DNA of 64,000 nt from Cyanobacteria bacterium CYA (GTDB taxonomy: Bacteria; Planctomycetota; Phycisphaerae; Phycisphaerales; UBA1924): assembly GCA_008363215.1 (NCBI GenBank), contig RHKP01000002.1, positions 62,001 through 126,000 on the forward strand, written 5' to 3'. The position numbers were made by a program, and so were the translations under genes. The stretch's first letter is position 1; each line of letters opens with the position of its first letter. Shown one piece after another: positions 28,645 through 39,069 of this stretch. Below the pieces are notes generated by a model. It was not told the origin of the DNA. It saw only the letters and a program-made list of their open reading frames with translations, and did no database searches.

Positions 28645-29915
28645 ATATGCACCATGCACGCCGGGGATTCACGCTGGTCGAGTTGTTCGTGGTGATCGCG
28701 GTGGCACTGATCGCCATTGCGGCGGCGCTGCCGGCGTTCACGGCGATGACGGCTTCTTCGAACCGGTCGCTGGCGGAGAACACGCTGCACGTGGCGGTGA
28801 CGACGGCGCGCGACGTGGTGCTCCAGTCGGCCCGCGGGTCCGACGGGGCGGCGGTGTTCCTGTACGACGCGGCGAACAAGCGGATGAGGATCGTGGCGGC
28901 CGAGTACGTGGGGACGATCACGGATACGGTGGACGGGAATGTCAATCGCCCGATCGAGCGGGATGTGTTTGCGCCGGTGCTGGTGGGGGAGACGACGGAA
29001 CTGCCTGCGAACTGGATGGTGCGGGGCTTTGTGCCGGCGCGATTTGCAAGTACGGTCGGCGGGCCGGGCATGGGGTATGACTGGTACGACTCTGATCTGT
29101 ATGCGACGGGCAATGGGTGGCAGCGCGGGCACTGGGTTTTTCCTGAAGACGGGTTCTATGACGTGGAGGGTTCACCGTCGGCGGCGCGGCCGATGGGGCG
29201 CTCGCCGCGGCAGTCGTTCATGATCCGCTTTGACGGGCGGACGGGACAGATCAGGCGAGACGGGCGGGAGTCGCTGCTGATTGATCCGAGGCCTTCGGCG
29301 TTGAACCGGCAGGCGGATCTGGCCGGCTACGGCGTGACGGCGGGCTCCCGGAATGATCCGGGCGCGTGGCTGCGGGTAGACTGGGCGGAGAATCTGGTGT
29401 CGTGGGCGCGGCGTGTGGTGAACGAGCCGGACCTGAGCGGGAACGGCGTGCCGTACGAGTTGGACGACGCGAGGCTGCGCCGGGCGCTGATCGGGAACCA
29501 GTCGCTGGACACGGTGCTGGTGTCCGACGTGTCGCGGGTGGCGCTATACGACGAGCGGGATCTGGCGTCGGCGCTTGGTGCCAGCCAGATGTCGCGGCGG
29601 GGCGGCGGCCGGGACACGGGCTCGCTGTACAAGGCGTACGACCCGACGAACGGAAGCATCGCGATCGACTACGAGGGGCTGTTCACGGGCAATTCGGCGT
29701 TCAGCGCGAGCAACGCGGGGCAGGCGAACCTGCGGGACAGCATCGACTGCTGGATCGAGGGTGATACGAACCGCGTGGGTTCGGGCAACAACTTCGTGCT
29801 TGGGAACGGGATCCTGTTCGAGGGCCCGGAAGCGACGGGGGGGGCGGATGAGCCGAAGGCGCTGCGTTATCTGGTGAACCCGTACAGTGGGGAGTTGACG
29901 GAGGTGGCGCGATGA
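28641..29915 (+). CDS. Pseudopilin (GspH-like), 424 residues
   Basis: The N-terminus RRG|FTLVELFVVIAVALIAIAA is a prepilin peptidase site with Glu+5 and a hydrophobic helix, followed by ALPAFTAMTASSNRSLAENTLHVAVTTARD as in GspH/FimT proteins. The rest (about 370 residues) is an extracytoplasmic domain that I do not recognise; it contains repeated Gly/Asp-rich turns. It starts within the stop of the previous gene (ATGA) and shares ATGA with the next gene, so it is translationally coupled on both sides. Confidence 0.9.
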   Translation: MNMHHARRGFTLVELFVVIAVALIAIAAALPAFTAMTASSNRSLAENTLHVAVTTARDVVLQSARGSDGAAVFLYDAANKRMRIVAAEYVGTITDTVDGNVNRPIERDVFAPVLVGETTELPANWMVRGFVPARFASTVGGPGMGYDWYDSDLYATGNGWQRGHWVFPEDGFYDVEGSPSAARPMGRSPRQSFMIRFDGRTGQIRRDGRESLLIDPRPSALNRQADLAGYGVTAGSRNDPGAWLRVDWAENLVSWARRVVNEPDLSGNGVPYELDDARLRRALIGNQSLDTVLVSDVSRVALYDERDLASALGASQMSRRGGGRDTGSLYKAYDPTNGSIAIDYEGLFTGNSAFSASNAGQANLRDSIDCWIEGDTNRVGSGNNFVLGNGILFEGPEATGGADEPKALRYLVNPYSGELTEVAR

Positions 29916-31012
29916 GCAGTCCGATTTCCGTCAGATTGCGCCCGGGCTTCTCGCTGATCGAGGTGCTGATCGCGGTGCTGGTGCTGGCGCTGGGTCTGCT
30001 CGGGCTGGCGGCGGTGTTTCCTGTGGTGATCGCGCAGCAGCGTGACGCGGTGGACCGCACGCGCGGGGCGATCGTGGCCGAGACGGTGCAGAACCTGCTC
30101 GAAGACGCAGAGAACCTGGTTTCGTTTGAGGGGATGCGGCGGGATTACCTGTTCTCGATGCAGAACGGGAACGCGAGCGACGTGTGCCGGACGGGCATGG
30201 ACCTGAATCCGGAGTACATGACGTTTCTGTGGGAGCCGACGTGGCAGTGGAAGAACTCGGGCAGCGGGCACTGGGCGCAACAGCCGCAGGTGAATTATGA
30301 GCGGTACGGCGATCTGTTCGTGGGCTATGGGCGCACGTACAGCCTGGAGTGTCTCGATCTGGAGTCACGGGCCGAGCAGCAGTACATCGTTCCAGTGACG
30401 GGGCGACTTTTCCCGCAGCCGTATTCGGGGGAGGAGCCGCAGTACGTGTGGGACATCGTTCCGCGGCGTGCGCGGCTGGGGGGGAACAAGACGGGGCTGG
30501 AGATCGCGGTGTTCATCCGGCGGATTGACCAGCGGATCGCGGTGCCGCGGGGGTTCACGTTGTCCGACGTGCTGACTCGGAACCGGTTGCCGGCCACTCA
30601 GCAGCGTCTGCCGCTGGGAGTGGACAGCAGCGGGCGGCCGACGGGGACGGGGGCGCCGGCGAACGGGAGCGGGACGTACTCGCTGCCGCAGGTGATGCCG
30701 GTGTTCGTGCGATCGAGCGAGCCGACGATGTTGGTGCTCAGTTCGACGGCGTCGGCGGAGGAGCGGCAGTGGTGGTCGGCGCATGTGGCGGTGCCTGGGC
30801 AGACGGTGGTTGACAATCTCGGGCACGTGCTCAACGTGGTGAGGGTGCCGGAGTTGACGGGCAGTGAACTGAAGGTCGAGGTGGACCGGCGATACCCGGA
30901 TTCGCAGACCGACTACGTGAGCGGAGCGGATCCTCGCGGGGTGAAGGTGGAGCAGATCGTGTACACGCCGCAGAAGCCGGTGCGTGTGTTCACCTACCGG
31001 GCCGAGTGGTGA
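29912..31012 (+). CDS. Pseudopilin (GspI/PilV-like), 366 residues
   Basis: RPG|FSLIEVLIAVLVLALGLLGLAAVFPV is a prepilin signal of the PilV/GspI type, with the Glu+5 and the characteristic LGLLGL stretch. Residues 40-60 (RDAVDRTRGAIVAETVQNLL) continue the spine helix. The remaining C-terminal domain is not recognised. It is coupled to the upstream gene by a four-base overlap and ends 11 bases before the next start. Confidence 0.9.
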   Translation: MSSPISVRLRPGFSLIEVLIAVLVLALGLLGLAAVFPVVIAQQRDAVDRTRGAIVAETVQNLLEDAENLVSFEGMRRDYLFSMQNGNASDVCRTGMDLNPEYMTFLWEPTWQWKNSGSGHWAQQPQVNYERYGDLFVGYGRTYSLECLDLESRAEQQYIVPVTGRLFPQPYSGEEPQYVWDIVPRRARLGGNKTGLEIAVFIRRIDQRIAVPRGFTLSDVLTRNRLPATQQRLPLGVDSSGRPTGTGAPANGSGTYSLPQVMPVFVRSSEPTMLVLSSTASAEERQWWSAHVAVPGQTVVDNLGHVLNVVRVPELTGSELKVEVDRRYPDSQTDYVSGADPRGVKVEQIVYTPQKPVRVFTYRAEW

Positions 31013-31023
31013 CGGGAGAAGCG

Positions 31024-32817
31024 ATGAAGCGCAACATCGAGCAACGCGGGTTCACGCTGCTGGAGACGCTGATCGTCATCGGCTTGGTGGCGTTGCTGTC
31101 TCTGGGGATCGCAGGGGTATTCAACACGGTGGGCGACACGATCGCACGGGGGAAGCGTGTCAGCGAGTTGAACCGTTCGGCTGCGCAGTTCGAGCGGATC
31201 ATGCGGCGGGATTTCGAGCAGATGACGCGTGAGGGGACGCTGGTGATTCGCAATGCGTACGCGAACGCCGGGCAGCCGGTGTCGTTGTTCGATCCGGCGC
31301 AGTTTGCAGGTACGCCGCAGGCGCGGGCACGGCGGGTGGACGAGATCGCGTTTTTCGCTCACTCGGACAGCGGAGAGTTTCAGACGGCGCGGCGGGCGAT
31401 GCACCCGGATCTGATCGCCAGTTCGTCGGACGCGCGGATCTACTACGGGCACGGGATTGAGCAGACGCGGCCTTTTGCGGCGAGCAACACGAGCGGGGTG
31501 CGCAGCAGCGCGTACTACCGCCCGTGGCTGATCGAGCCGAACCTGATTGAAGGGCCGGGGGCGCGGGCGCGCGGGCTGGGGGTGCCGGGTGTGGCGGGGA
31601 GCCCGAACCCCAACGAGTATGCGGCCGGCTGGGGCCTGCTGCGTCACGTTCTGCTGCTGGTCACGCCCGAGCAGTCGGAGACGGAGATTCCGCAGGAGAT
31701 GGTCAGCGTGGTGGGGGGGAACGGCGCGCTGCTGCAAGACAACAGGGTGCAGATCGCGATGCAGCCGGCGGTGCAGAGCCCGTTCCGGATGCTGGCGCGT
31801 GAGGTGCCGCGCCGGCCGGTGGACATCTGGGGCGTGTCGGGCTACCGGGTCGATCCGACTATCGGGGTTCCGTGGCTGACGTCGGGAATCGTGGACATCG
31901 CTACGTCAGACCTGGGGCACGTGCAGGCGGTGGTGAACCACTTTAATGTCGAGCCGCGGGACTTCCGCCCGCGCAACCAGGAGTTCAAGGACTATTACGA
32001 CCCGCGTGCGCTCAGCGACCGGTACCTCATGCAGTTCTGGATCATGGAGACTTTTCCGGCCAATCCGGATCGCTCGAGTGATCCGTACTCGTCACGGCAC
32101 ACGCGGATGCGGTTTGAGTATGAGCCGCCGCTGCTGACGATTACGGAGGGCGACCTGAGCAGCGGGGCTCCGTTCCGGGAGTTGGAGCGTGCGTATCGGC
32201 AGGCCGACCAGGAGATGCTGCCGGCGTCGCTGTTCGTGGGCGGATGCACCGAGTTCATCGTGGAGTGGACGTACGGGCTGATCGACGACGCGGCCGGGTC
32301 GCCGACGTACGGGCAGTTGATCTGGTACGGGCTTCCGCGGTACGAGGATGTGAACGACAACGGCGTGTACGACGCAAGCGTCGATCCGCTGGTGGCGCGG
32401 GCGTTCACGGGCGTGAACGCGGGGCTGGTGCTCCCGCGGCTGATCGGCGGGGAATACGAGGATTACTGGGATCCGCCGACGCGGGAGTGGTACTACCCGA
32501 CGCGGCAGTTGATCAATGCGGATCTGCCGGTGGCGCCGATGGAGCCGAGCGCGCAGACGGAACTGGCATTCTTCGGGTATTACGACCCGGGGCCGATCGA
32601 GGCGACGGGTCCGGCCAGCGATCTGGACGACGAGAGTTGGGCCAATGACGCCTGGACGAGCAATGAACCGGTTGAGAACCCGGCGGACGATCGTCCGTGG
32701 CTGTGGCCTTCGATGATCCGGCTGACGATGACGCTGGCCGAGCGCGACAATCCGACGAGCGAGCAGACGTACCAGGTGATCTTCGCGGTGCCGGGGGGCG
32801 GGTTGGACAACGAGTAG
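31024..32817 (+). CDS. Pseudopilin (GspJ-like), 597 residues
   Basis: QRG|FTLLETLIVIGLVALLSLGIAGVF is a prepilin signal, and the following VSELNRSAAQFERIMRRDFEQM matches GspJ, where the spine helix leads to a large head domain. At 597 residues it is about three times the size of ordinary GspJ. Near residue 445 an EF-hand-like loop DVNDNGVYDASVD is visible, so calcium may stabilise the head. The ATG at 31024, after GGGAGAAG, is preferred to a GTG at 31006 that overlaps the preceding gene. Confidence 0.88.
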   Translation: MKRNIEQRGFTLLETLIVIGLVALLSLGIAGVFNTVGDTIARGKRVSELNRSAAQFERIMRRDFEQMTREGTLVIRNAYANAGQPVSLFDPAQFAGTPQARARRVDEIAFFAHSDSGEFQTARRAMHPDLIASSSDARIYYGHGIEQTRPFAASNTSGVRSSAYYRPWLIEPNLIEGPGARARGLGVPGVAGSPNPNEYAAGWGLLRHVLLLVTPEQSETEIPQEMVSVVGGNGALLQDNRVQIAMQPAVQSPFRMLAREVPRRPVDIWGVSGYRVDPTIGVPWLTSGIVDIATSDLGHVQAVVNHFNVEPRDFRPRNQEFKDYYDPRALSDRYLMQFWIMETFPANPDRSSDPYSSRHTRMRFEYEPPLLTITEGDLSSGAPFRELERAYRQADQEMLPASLFVGGCTEFIVEWTYGLIDDAAGSPTYGQLIWYGLPRYEDVNDNGVYDASVDPLVARAFTGVNAGLVLPRLIGGEYEDYWDPPTREWYYPTRQLINADLPVAPMEPSAQTELAFFGYYDPGPIEATGPASDLDDESWANDAWTSNEPVENPADDRPWLWPSMIRLTMTLAERDNPTSEQTYQVIFAVPGGGLDNE

Positions 32818-32902
32818 GCGGCGCCGGGGCCGCGGCGGTCGAGCGGGCCCGCGTCGGTGTGGTCATGCAGAGTTCGTGCTGCGGACGTGCAGGAGAAGCA
32901 AG

Positions 32903-35900
32903 ATGGTGATCGACAAGTCGACACAACACGGCCCGCTGTCGGCGGTGCGCCGCGGGTCGATCCTGATCCTGGTGCTGGGGATCCTGGCGTTGATGGCGGT
33001 CATCGCGGCGGTGTATGTGACGATCGGGCTGGGCGACCAGCGTTCGGCCCGGGCGGTGGAGGCGCGGCAGGACCGCGACGCGATCGGGGCGTCGATCGGT
33101 GAGTACGTGGCCGAACAGATCGCGCAGGACCGGCTGGATATCACGTGGCGTGCGGGCACGAATGACACGGGGCTTGCGCCGCAGCCGTACCGCGAGACGA
33201 CGGACTATCCCTCGACCGATTTCACGAGCCTGAGCATTCCGGAAGAGGGGGACATCAGCGGGCGGCGGTATCCGGTCAACCAGGTGAATCACTACCGGTT
33301 CCGCCCGTCGGGGGAGCATCCGAATCCGTGGCATCAGTTGCCGCGCCCGGACCTTGATCCGCGCATGCCGAGCGATCCGTGGCTGGCGTCGACGGAGCCG
33401 ACGTTCCTCGGGCAGCCGTCCGAGCGCGAGTTTCCGGCCGATCCGACGAAGTGGTGGCTGGACAACCGGGACTGGATGCAGATATCCAATGTGGCGCCGG
33501 ACGGGCTGTTCGTGAATCTGTTCGCGCTGCGGAACAACTTCGACGCAGATCGCGGGTTCCGCAATCAGGACCAGATGAGTTACTGGTTGTCGCTGGTCGC
33601 AAAGGGAAATGGCGGGCTCCTGCAGGCGACAGAGTTCCTGCCCTGGGGCGCTCGGGCGGACAAGAACCGCCCGTTCCACTGGACCATGTATCAGCGGAAC
33701 ATGTTTTTCCCGATCAACCAGCCGTTCCTTTTCCTGACCAGGCAGACCCTGGGCGGCGGCACGGCAGGCTGGGGCAGCCCTGATTATCCGGCGTACCAGT
33801 ACGCCGACGCGGACGGCGACGGATTCGTCGACAGCCGCTGGTTTGAACTGCGAGACTCGACGTTCCTGGGGCAGGAGTTGAACCTGTTGCCGGGAGTGAA
33901 GGACTATCGCGTGTTCGCGGCGGTGCGTGTGATGGACCTGAGCGGGCTGGTCAACGTGAACACGGCGACGGACAACTCGGTGGCGCCGACCCTGGAAGCG
34001 CCGCTGGGTACGAGCGTGGCGGAGATCGACCTGCGCCGGGTGCTGACGATGCACGACCTGGCGATGGACTTCACGTCGACGATTCCGGAAGTGATTTCGG
34101 TCGATCCGACGCTGACGTACTCGAGCATCTCGCGGCCGGAGCGCTGGCAGACGGCGCTGGTGGAGCACGGGAACTCGGATTACTCGATGTACGACGCGAC
34201 TCGGCTGACGACCGGGCCGAACGGGTCGGCGATGACGACGGAGTTGATCGGGTGGTACGCGTACGACGCGCTGCGGCGCGCGATTCAGAACGACCCGAGT
34301 TTCACACCGCCGTCGGTCGTGGGGTATCTGGAACCCGGGTTCGGCGATGTGAGTGACTATGACGAGGCGGAGCAGTTGGTTCCGTTCTCGCCGTTTGAGT
34401 ACAACATGTACCTGAAGGCGGACGGCTCGGAGAGCGACACGCTGCTGGGCGACATGGACTTCCGGGCGATGAACCGGCGGCGCTATGCGGTGCAGGTGGG
34501 GTCGCTGGATCCGCTGGCGCCGGCGTTCCGTCCGAGCGACCTGGAGGAGGCCGACGAGCGTTTCGGCTGGGCGATCTTCGGGCTTTCCGACCTGAGCGAG
34601 TTGCTGACCTATCGCGGGTTGAACGACCCGGCGACAACGTCACGGCTTGAAGCGGCGCTGGACGGACGACTGGATGACGAGAACTACACCAACCAGGCGT
34701 ACTGGCAGACGACGCGGCGTTTCGGGCCGATGCGGTCGAATCGCGAACTGAAGTATGAGCGACTGGGGCTGGACGACCGGAACCGTGGCGAGGAGTTCGG
34801 CCCGGGCAGCCTGGCCAGTTCAGATGGATTGATCGACGACGACGCGATGGCGCTGATGGCGCTGTCGCCTCGGGCGCTGCTGACGACGATCAGCGGAGGG
34901 TCGGAGATCCGCAACCGGGGGTTCCTGTGGAACCGCGACTGGCGGGTGGACGGGACCAACGAGTGGTCGATGCTTCCTGGTGGGCTCTCGAACGAGGAGA
35001 AGCGGGAGTACGAACTGTCGGGGCGTCACACGGCGCTGTTCCACTGGATGCGAGACCCTGGCGAGCCGATCGACGAACCCAAGCGGATCGTGACCTGGAC
35101 GGAAGCCAAGCCGTACCTGCTCGACGTGGCAGGAAACGTGCCTGCGCTGTTTGAGATCTATCGCACGGCGCTGGCGGGATATTCGACCGTCGATGCGGCA
35201 TGGACGGGCGATGAGACGAACCTGGGCTACCTGACCTATCGCACGCTGTTCTACGGGTTCGGCGGGCCCGAACTGGCGATGCGGACGGCGGCGCACATGG
35301 CGGTGAACTTCAAGGACCAGGCCGACGGCGACAGTGAGCCATCGGTTGCGACGCTGATCGCATCGGTGACGAACCCGGACGTGGATGACTGGGATCAGAA
35401 CCCGACGGTGGACCCGCTGGTGAATTCCATCGAGAACACGGACCAGGGCCGGAATTATCCGGGCGGGCTTCCGGGCCGGCGGCTGATTCCCCCATACGCG
35501 TGGGGCGACAACGCGGGACTTGCTGAGTCGTCGGCGATCAACATTTTCGGCATCGAGGCACAGCCCTTCCTGGTGGAGGCGATGTCGATCAACATTTACA
35601 CGGACGCTCCGCGGCACAATCCCCCGCCGCGACCGGACCCGTACCAGGACGATCCGGACGGGGACCGGGACCACATCACGTCCGGTTGCTCCGGGGCTCC
35701 CGGGCCGGGGTTGCAGCCGCCTCCGGCGCCGACGGTGACGATCGGCGGGAAGTTGACCAGCGGGGACTGGAGTTCGAACGCGACGGTGTGGGAGAAGAAC
35801 TCCGACCTGGTGATGCAGGTGTTCGCGGTCAAACTGCACAACCCGTTCAACGTGCCGGTGGTTCTGGGGGGAGGCACTTCGGGGCCGGCGCCGTTGAGTC

Positions 35901-38900
35901 GCAACGACGAAGGCTCGTGCCCCAACTGCGACGTGGAACTGGAGGGTGTGCGGGCGTTTGACTACTACGTGGAGTTCGGCGGGCGCTATTTCAAACTGGC
36001 CAAGTATGAGCCGCCGATTGCGGACGAGATTCTGGCCGATGACAACACTCCGCGCGGCTATGGGCAGTCGGCGGTGACCATGCAGCCGGGCGAGACTCGG
36101 GTGTTCTATGCACTTGGGCAGGAGGACGAGGAGGAGATCATCAAGCGCTGGCGGCGGTACCTGACCGAGTACGGGTACGGCAACCCGACGTTTGTCGAGA
36201 TACAGCAGGTGTTCAACGATTGGATTCGCCGTCAGTTCCAGGATTCGGGCGGGGCCGAGCCGGTGTGGATGCGGCGTTTCAACCCGGAGTCCGGGCTGCT
36301 GATCAATGCGTACGACGGGTGTGATGTGGACCCGGATACTGAGCCGGATTGCCGGCGGGGTTCGTGGAATCCGTCGTGGGATCAGCGGCTGACGTTTGAG
36401 GATCTGTTCGAGGATCCGCGTCGGGATCTGTCGTATCGGGATGAGCAGACGCGGCTGTTCCCGACGCTGGCTTCCGGTGGTAACGGCCCGCGCGATCCGG
36501 AGTTCCAGGTGGTGCGTCTGTGGCGGAAGATCACGGTCGGAGAGGACGAAACGCGGTGGAACGGTTCGGTGTCGGACAGTGACAACTGGCTGGAGAACGA
36601 TCTGTTGGTCGATCGTCTTCGCGAGCCGAACCCGGACACGCTGACGATGCCCGATCCGGGGTTGTATCCGGATCCGGCGCTGCGCTTCGGGCATCTGGAT
36701 TCGCGGCTGGCGTTTGCGGGCGGATACGGCGGGGATCTGACTTCCGAACCGCGGATCATCGGCACGGAGGGACGCTGCCAGGACACGCGGCAGTCGTTCC
36801 TCGTGGGCACGGAGACCTACGCCAATCACAATACGGGGCTGACGATCGCGTCGCACGCGTTCATCCGTCGGCGCGGGTTCACGGCCGCCAGCGACGCGCT
36901 GAACGCGGGGAACCTGCTGCGCGGTGTGCTGCCGCAGTGGTGCATCGAGAGCATTCAGAACCGGCGGAGCCCGACTTCGACGGACTACCAGGGCGAGGGC
37001 AAGCCGCAGAACATCAAGGGCGGGCAAGTGCCGGCCGATGCGGCGCTGGACCTGACCGACTTCGGCACGGCGCCGTATTCAAGCGCCTGGTTCGGGCCGG
37101 TCATCGGCTTTACTCCGCTGCCGGTGGGCGTGGTGGGCATGTCCGGGCCGGTGGAGGTGACGTTCAACCAGCGGCCGGAGGAGTGGAACAACCCGCTGCA
37201 AACCAACCTGCTCGACGACACGCTGTACGCTCGGGCCGGGGGGCCGGCGTCGCGGAGCGGGGGCGGGGCGCTGAATCCGGAACTCCATGTGCGCAACGAC
37301 GGGCTGGTGTACGACAACGGGACCGAAGAGGTGGACATCTCGCGTGTGACCGATCTGCTCAAGCCCTGGGCGATCGGGCCCGAGTATGACCCGTTCCCGG
37401 TGGAGATAACCCCTGGGAACGGCGTTCCGGATGACAACGATGCATCGCTGCGTGGGCGTTGGCTGACGCTGAGCGAAGCCATCGCGCTGGCGCTGGCGTT
37501 TGAGCGTGAGCCTGAGGGTGTGTACAGCCGGTATACGTACTTCGACCCGCACCAGCGGCACGTGCGTTCGGTGTCGGACCCGAGGCCGGACGATCGTCCG
37601 GGCGCGGCCCCGACGGGCGAGATGGAGTACGTCTTTGACCGGTGCCAGTTGCGTCTGGACAGGTTTGTGCCGTTCGTGAACATCGACCAGGACGTAAATG
37701 GGTTCTTCGACGTGACGGCGGGAGACCGGGTGCTCGGCGACGGCGTGCCGATGGCGCTCTCGCTGCTCGACAGCGTGCAGACTTCAGTGCACGGCGGATG
37801 GAACAGTGTGCTGCGGCGTCCGGTGCCGGGCAAGGTCAACATCAACACCGCGCCCCTGCGCGTGTTGCGATCGATCGGCATCTTGAGCCCGGGCGAGGGA
37901 TTCGACGCGCTGGGCATGCCGGAGAACTGGATGTGGCGTCTGGCCGGAGAGTACGGCGGGCTGGGCACCAGTTCGTCTCAGGATCCGGACCAGTATGCGG
38001 CCTGGGTGAGCGGACAACCGACCAGCCTGACAGACTTCGGCAATCTTGGCGTGCCGGACGCGCGGACGATGGATGCGGCCGCGACGATCTTCTCATATCG
38101 CGACCGCACGGGTCAGATTCCGTTCCGTTATGCGTCGACGCCGCAGTCGCTGATCGACAACAACTTCGGGCAGTCAGACGGGGGCTGGAACTGGGGATTT
38201 GTGCCGTATGCGAGCCCGGGGACGGGCTTCACGCAGCCGGACCTGTTCACGGTTGATGTCAATGAGAGCCGTCTGGTTGAGAACAACCGTGCGTATGACC
38301 CGACGCTGAGGGTGGCGCCTGATCGCGGTCGCGAGGCGCTGACCGGGATCATCGGCATCCGCGAGTCCCCGGGGTTTGCGTCGCTGGGCGAGGTGCTGGC
38401 GGCCCGATTCCGCAAGGACTTCGTGGAGACGTTCCCGGCCGGGGCAAACCAGATGCGTCTGACCAATCTCGAAGCGGGGTTGGCGGGTGTCGACCTGATG
38501 GCGCGCGACCAGAAGCCGGCGACGGCGGGCTTGCCGATGCCCACGCAGGGTCGGATGGTGACGTTCGAGAGCACCGGCGCGGGTGAAGAGTTCATCGTTC
38601 GACTGGAGAGCGGGGGCTACACCGCCGACCAGTTGAGCGATGAGTTGGGCAACGACTACGACGAGCAGTTGGCGATGGCGTCGCAGGTGCTCGAACTGGT
38701 GACGACACGGAGCGATTACTTTGCGGTCTGGTTCGTGGTGCATGGGTACACGCGTGAGGACGTGAGCAATCTCACCGGCGACGTCAACAACCTGAACGCG
38801 CAGAATGCCGATCCTCTTGTTCCGAGTTTTGCCCGGCGATACCTCATGGTCATCGACCGCAGCGAGGTGGGCACCTGGGAGGACCGCAACAACGACGGGC

Positions 38901-38965
38901 GGGTGGGGGAATCGGAGATCGTGACCAAGCCCAAGGTCGTGTTGTTCCGCGAGGTGCCGATGTAG
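32903..38965 (+). CDS. Giant GspK-like minor pseudopilin/secretion protein, 2020 residues
   Basis: The N-terminus RRGSILILVLGILALMAVIAAVYV is a GspK-type prepilin segment, lacking Glu+5 as GspK does. Two VNxNTA helix-hairpin-helix-like motifs occur, LVNVNTATD (near 350) and KVNINTAPLRVLRSIG (near 1645), the second being a hallmark of GspK. EF-hand-like loops lie near 302 (DADGDGFVDSRWFE) and 1993 (DRNNDGRVGESE). GspK is normally about 320 residues and caps the pseudopilus tip; this one is six times longer, the rest being an unrecognised extracytoplasmic region. The ATG at 32903 has AGGAG seven bases upstream. It closes the cluster before an intrinsic terminator. Confidence 0.85.
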   Translation: MVIDKSTQHGPLSAVRRGSILILVLGILALMAVIAAVYVTIGLGDQRSARAVEARQDRDAIGASIGEYVAEQIAQDRLDITWRAGTNDTGLAPQPYRETTDYPSTDFTSLSIPEEGDISGRRYPVNQVNHYRFRPSGEHPNPWHQLPRPDLDPRMPSDPWLASTEPTFLGQPSEREFPADPTKWWLDNRDWMQISNVAPDGLFVNLFALRNNFDADRGFRNQDQMSYWLSLVAKGNGGLLQATEFLPWGARADKNRPFHWTMYQRNMFFPINQPFLFLTRQTLGGGTAGWGSPDYPAYQYADADGDGFVDSRWFELRDSTFLGQELNLLPGVKDYRVFAAVRVMDLSGLVNVNTATDNSVAPTLEAPLGTSVAEIDLRRVLTMHDLAMDFTSTIPEVISVDPTLTYSSISRPERWQTALVEHGNSDYSMYDATRLTTGPNGSAMTTELIGWYAYDALRRAIQNDPSFTPPSVVGYLEPGFGDVSDYDEAEQLVPFSPFEYNMYLKADGSESDTLLGDMDFRAMNRRRYAVQVGSLDPLAPAFRPSDLEEADERFGWAIFGLSDLSELLTYRGLNDPATTSRLEAALDGRLDDENYTNQAYWQTTRRFGPMRSNRELKYERLGLDDRNRGEEFGPGSLASSDGLIDDDAMALMALSPRALLTTISGGSEIRNRGFLWNRDWRVDGTNEWSMLPGGLSNEEKREYELSGRHTALFHWMRDPGEPIDEPKRIVTWTEAKPYLLDVAGNVPALFEIYRTALAGYSTVDAAWTGDETNLGYLTYRTLFYGFGGPELAMRTAAHMAVNFKDQADGDSEPSVATLIASVTNPDVDDWDQNPTVDPLVNSIENTDQGRNYPGGLPGRRLIPPYAWGDNAGLAESSAINIFGIEAQPFLVEAMSINIYTDAPRHNPPPRPDPYQDDPDGDRDHITSGCSGAPGPGLQPPPAPTVTIGGKLTSGDWSSNATVWEKNSDLVMQVFAVKLHNPFNVPVVLGGGTSGPAPLSRNDEGSCPNCDVELEGVRAFDYYVEFGGRYFKLAKYEPPIADEILADDNTPRGYGQSAVTMQPGETRVFYALGQEDEEEIIKRWRRYLTEYGYGNPTFVEIQQVFNDWIRRQFQDSGGAEPVWMRRFNPESGLLINAYDGCDVDPDTEPDCRRGSWNPSWDQRLTFEDLFEDPRRDLSYRDEQTRLFPTLASGGNGPRDPEFQVVRLWRKITVGEDETRWNGSVSDSDNWLENDLLVDRLREPNPDTLTMPDPGLYPDPALRFGHLDSRLAFAGGYGGDLTSEPRIIGTEGRCQDTRQSFLVGTETYANHNTGLTIASHAFIRRRGFTAASDALNAGNLLRGVLPQWCIESIQNRRSPTSTDYQGEGKPQNIKGGQVPADAALDLTDFGTAPYSSAWFGPVIGFTPLPVGVVGMSGPVEVTFNQRPEEWNNPLQTNLLDDTLYARAGGPASRSGGGALNPELHVRNDGLVYDNGTEEVDISRVTDLLKPWAIGPEYDPFPVEITPGNGVPDDNDASLRGRWLTLSEAIALALAFEREPEGVYSRYTYFDPHQRHVRSVSDPRPDDRPGAAPTGEMEYVFDRCQLRLDRFVPFVNIDQDVNGFFDVTAGDRVLGDGVPMALSLLDSVQTSVHGGWNSVLRRPVPGKVNINTAPLRVLRSIGILSPGEGFDALGMPENWMWRLAGEYGGLGTSSSQDPDQYAAWVSGQPTSLTDFGNLGVPDARTMDAAATIFSYRDRTGQIPFRYASTPQSLIDNNFGQSDGGWNWGFVPYASPGTGFTQPDLFTVDVNESRLVENNRAYDPTLRVAPDRGREALTGIIGIRESPGFASLGEVLAARFRKDFVETFPAGANQMRLTNLEAGLAGVDLMARDQKPATAGLPMPTQGRMVTFESTGAGEEFIVRLESGGYTADQLSDELGNDYDEQLAMASQVLELVTTRSDYFAVWFVVHGYTREDVSNLTGDVNNLNAQNADPLVPSFARRYLMVIDRSEVGTWEDRNNDGRVGESEIVTKPKVVLFREVPM

Positions 38966-38991
38966 CCGAGGGCGGAGAACCTGTCAGCACG

Positions 38992-39033
38992 CGCCGGTCC
39001 GTCATCGACCCGAGGCGGGCCGGCGTTATTTTT
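38992..39033 (+). terminator. Intrinsic terminator of the secretion/pilus cluster
   Basis: A 10-bp stem CGCCGGTCCG/CGGGCCGGCG (one G-U pair) with a 14-base loop is followed by TTATTTTT. It lies 26 bases after the stop of the giant GspK-like gene. Confidence 0.85.
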
Positions 39034-39060
39034 GTGTCGGGGGCGAGGACGGCGTATCCT
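39032..39060 (+). promoter_or_regulatory. Candidate promoter of tRNA-Pro
   Basis: TTGTGT (39032-39037) and TATCCT (39055-39060) are 17 bases apart, which would start transcription two or three bases before the mature tRNA. The -35 box touches the T-run of the upstream terminator. Weak consensus. Confidence 0.3.
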
Positions 39061-39069
39061 TGTGGGCGA

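Noticed and set aside
34820-37027. A 735-codon open frame on the minus strand inside the giant GspK-like gene
   Set aside because: Composition (Arg/Pro/Val repeats, no domain motifs, no ribosome-binding site) fits an antisense shadow of the high-GC coding strand.
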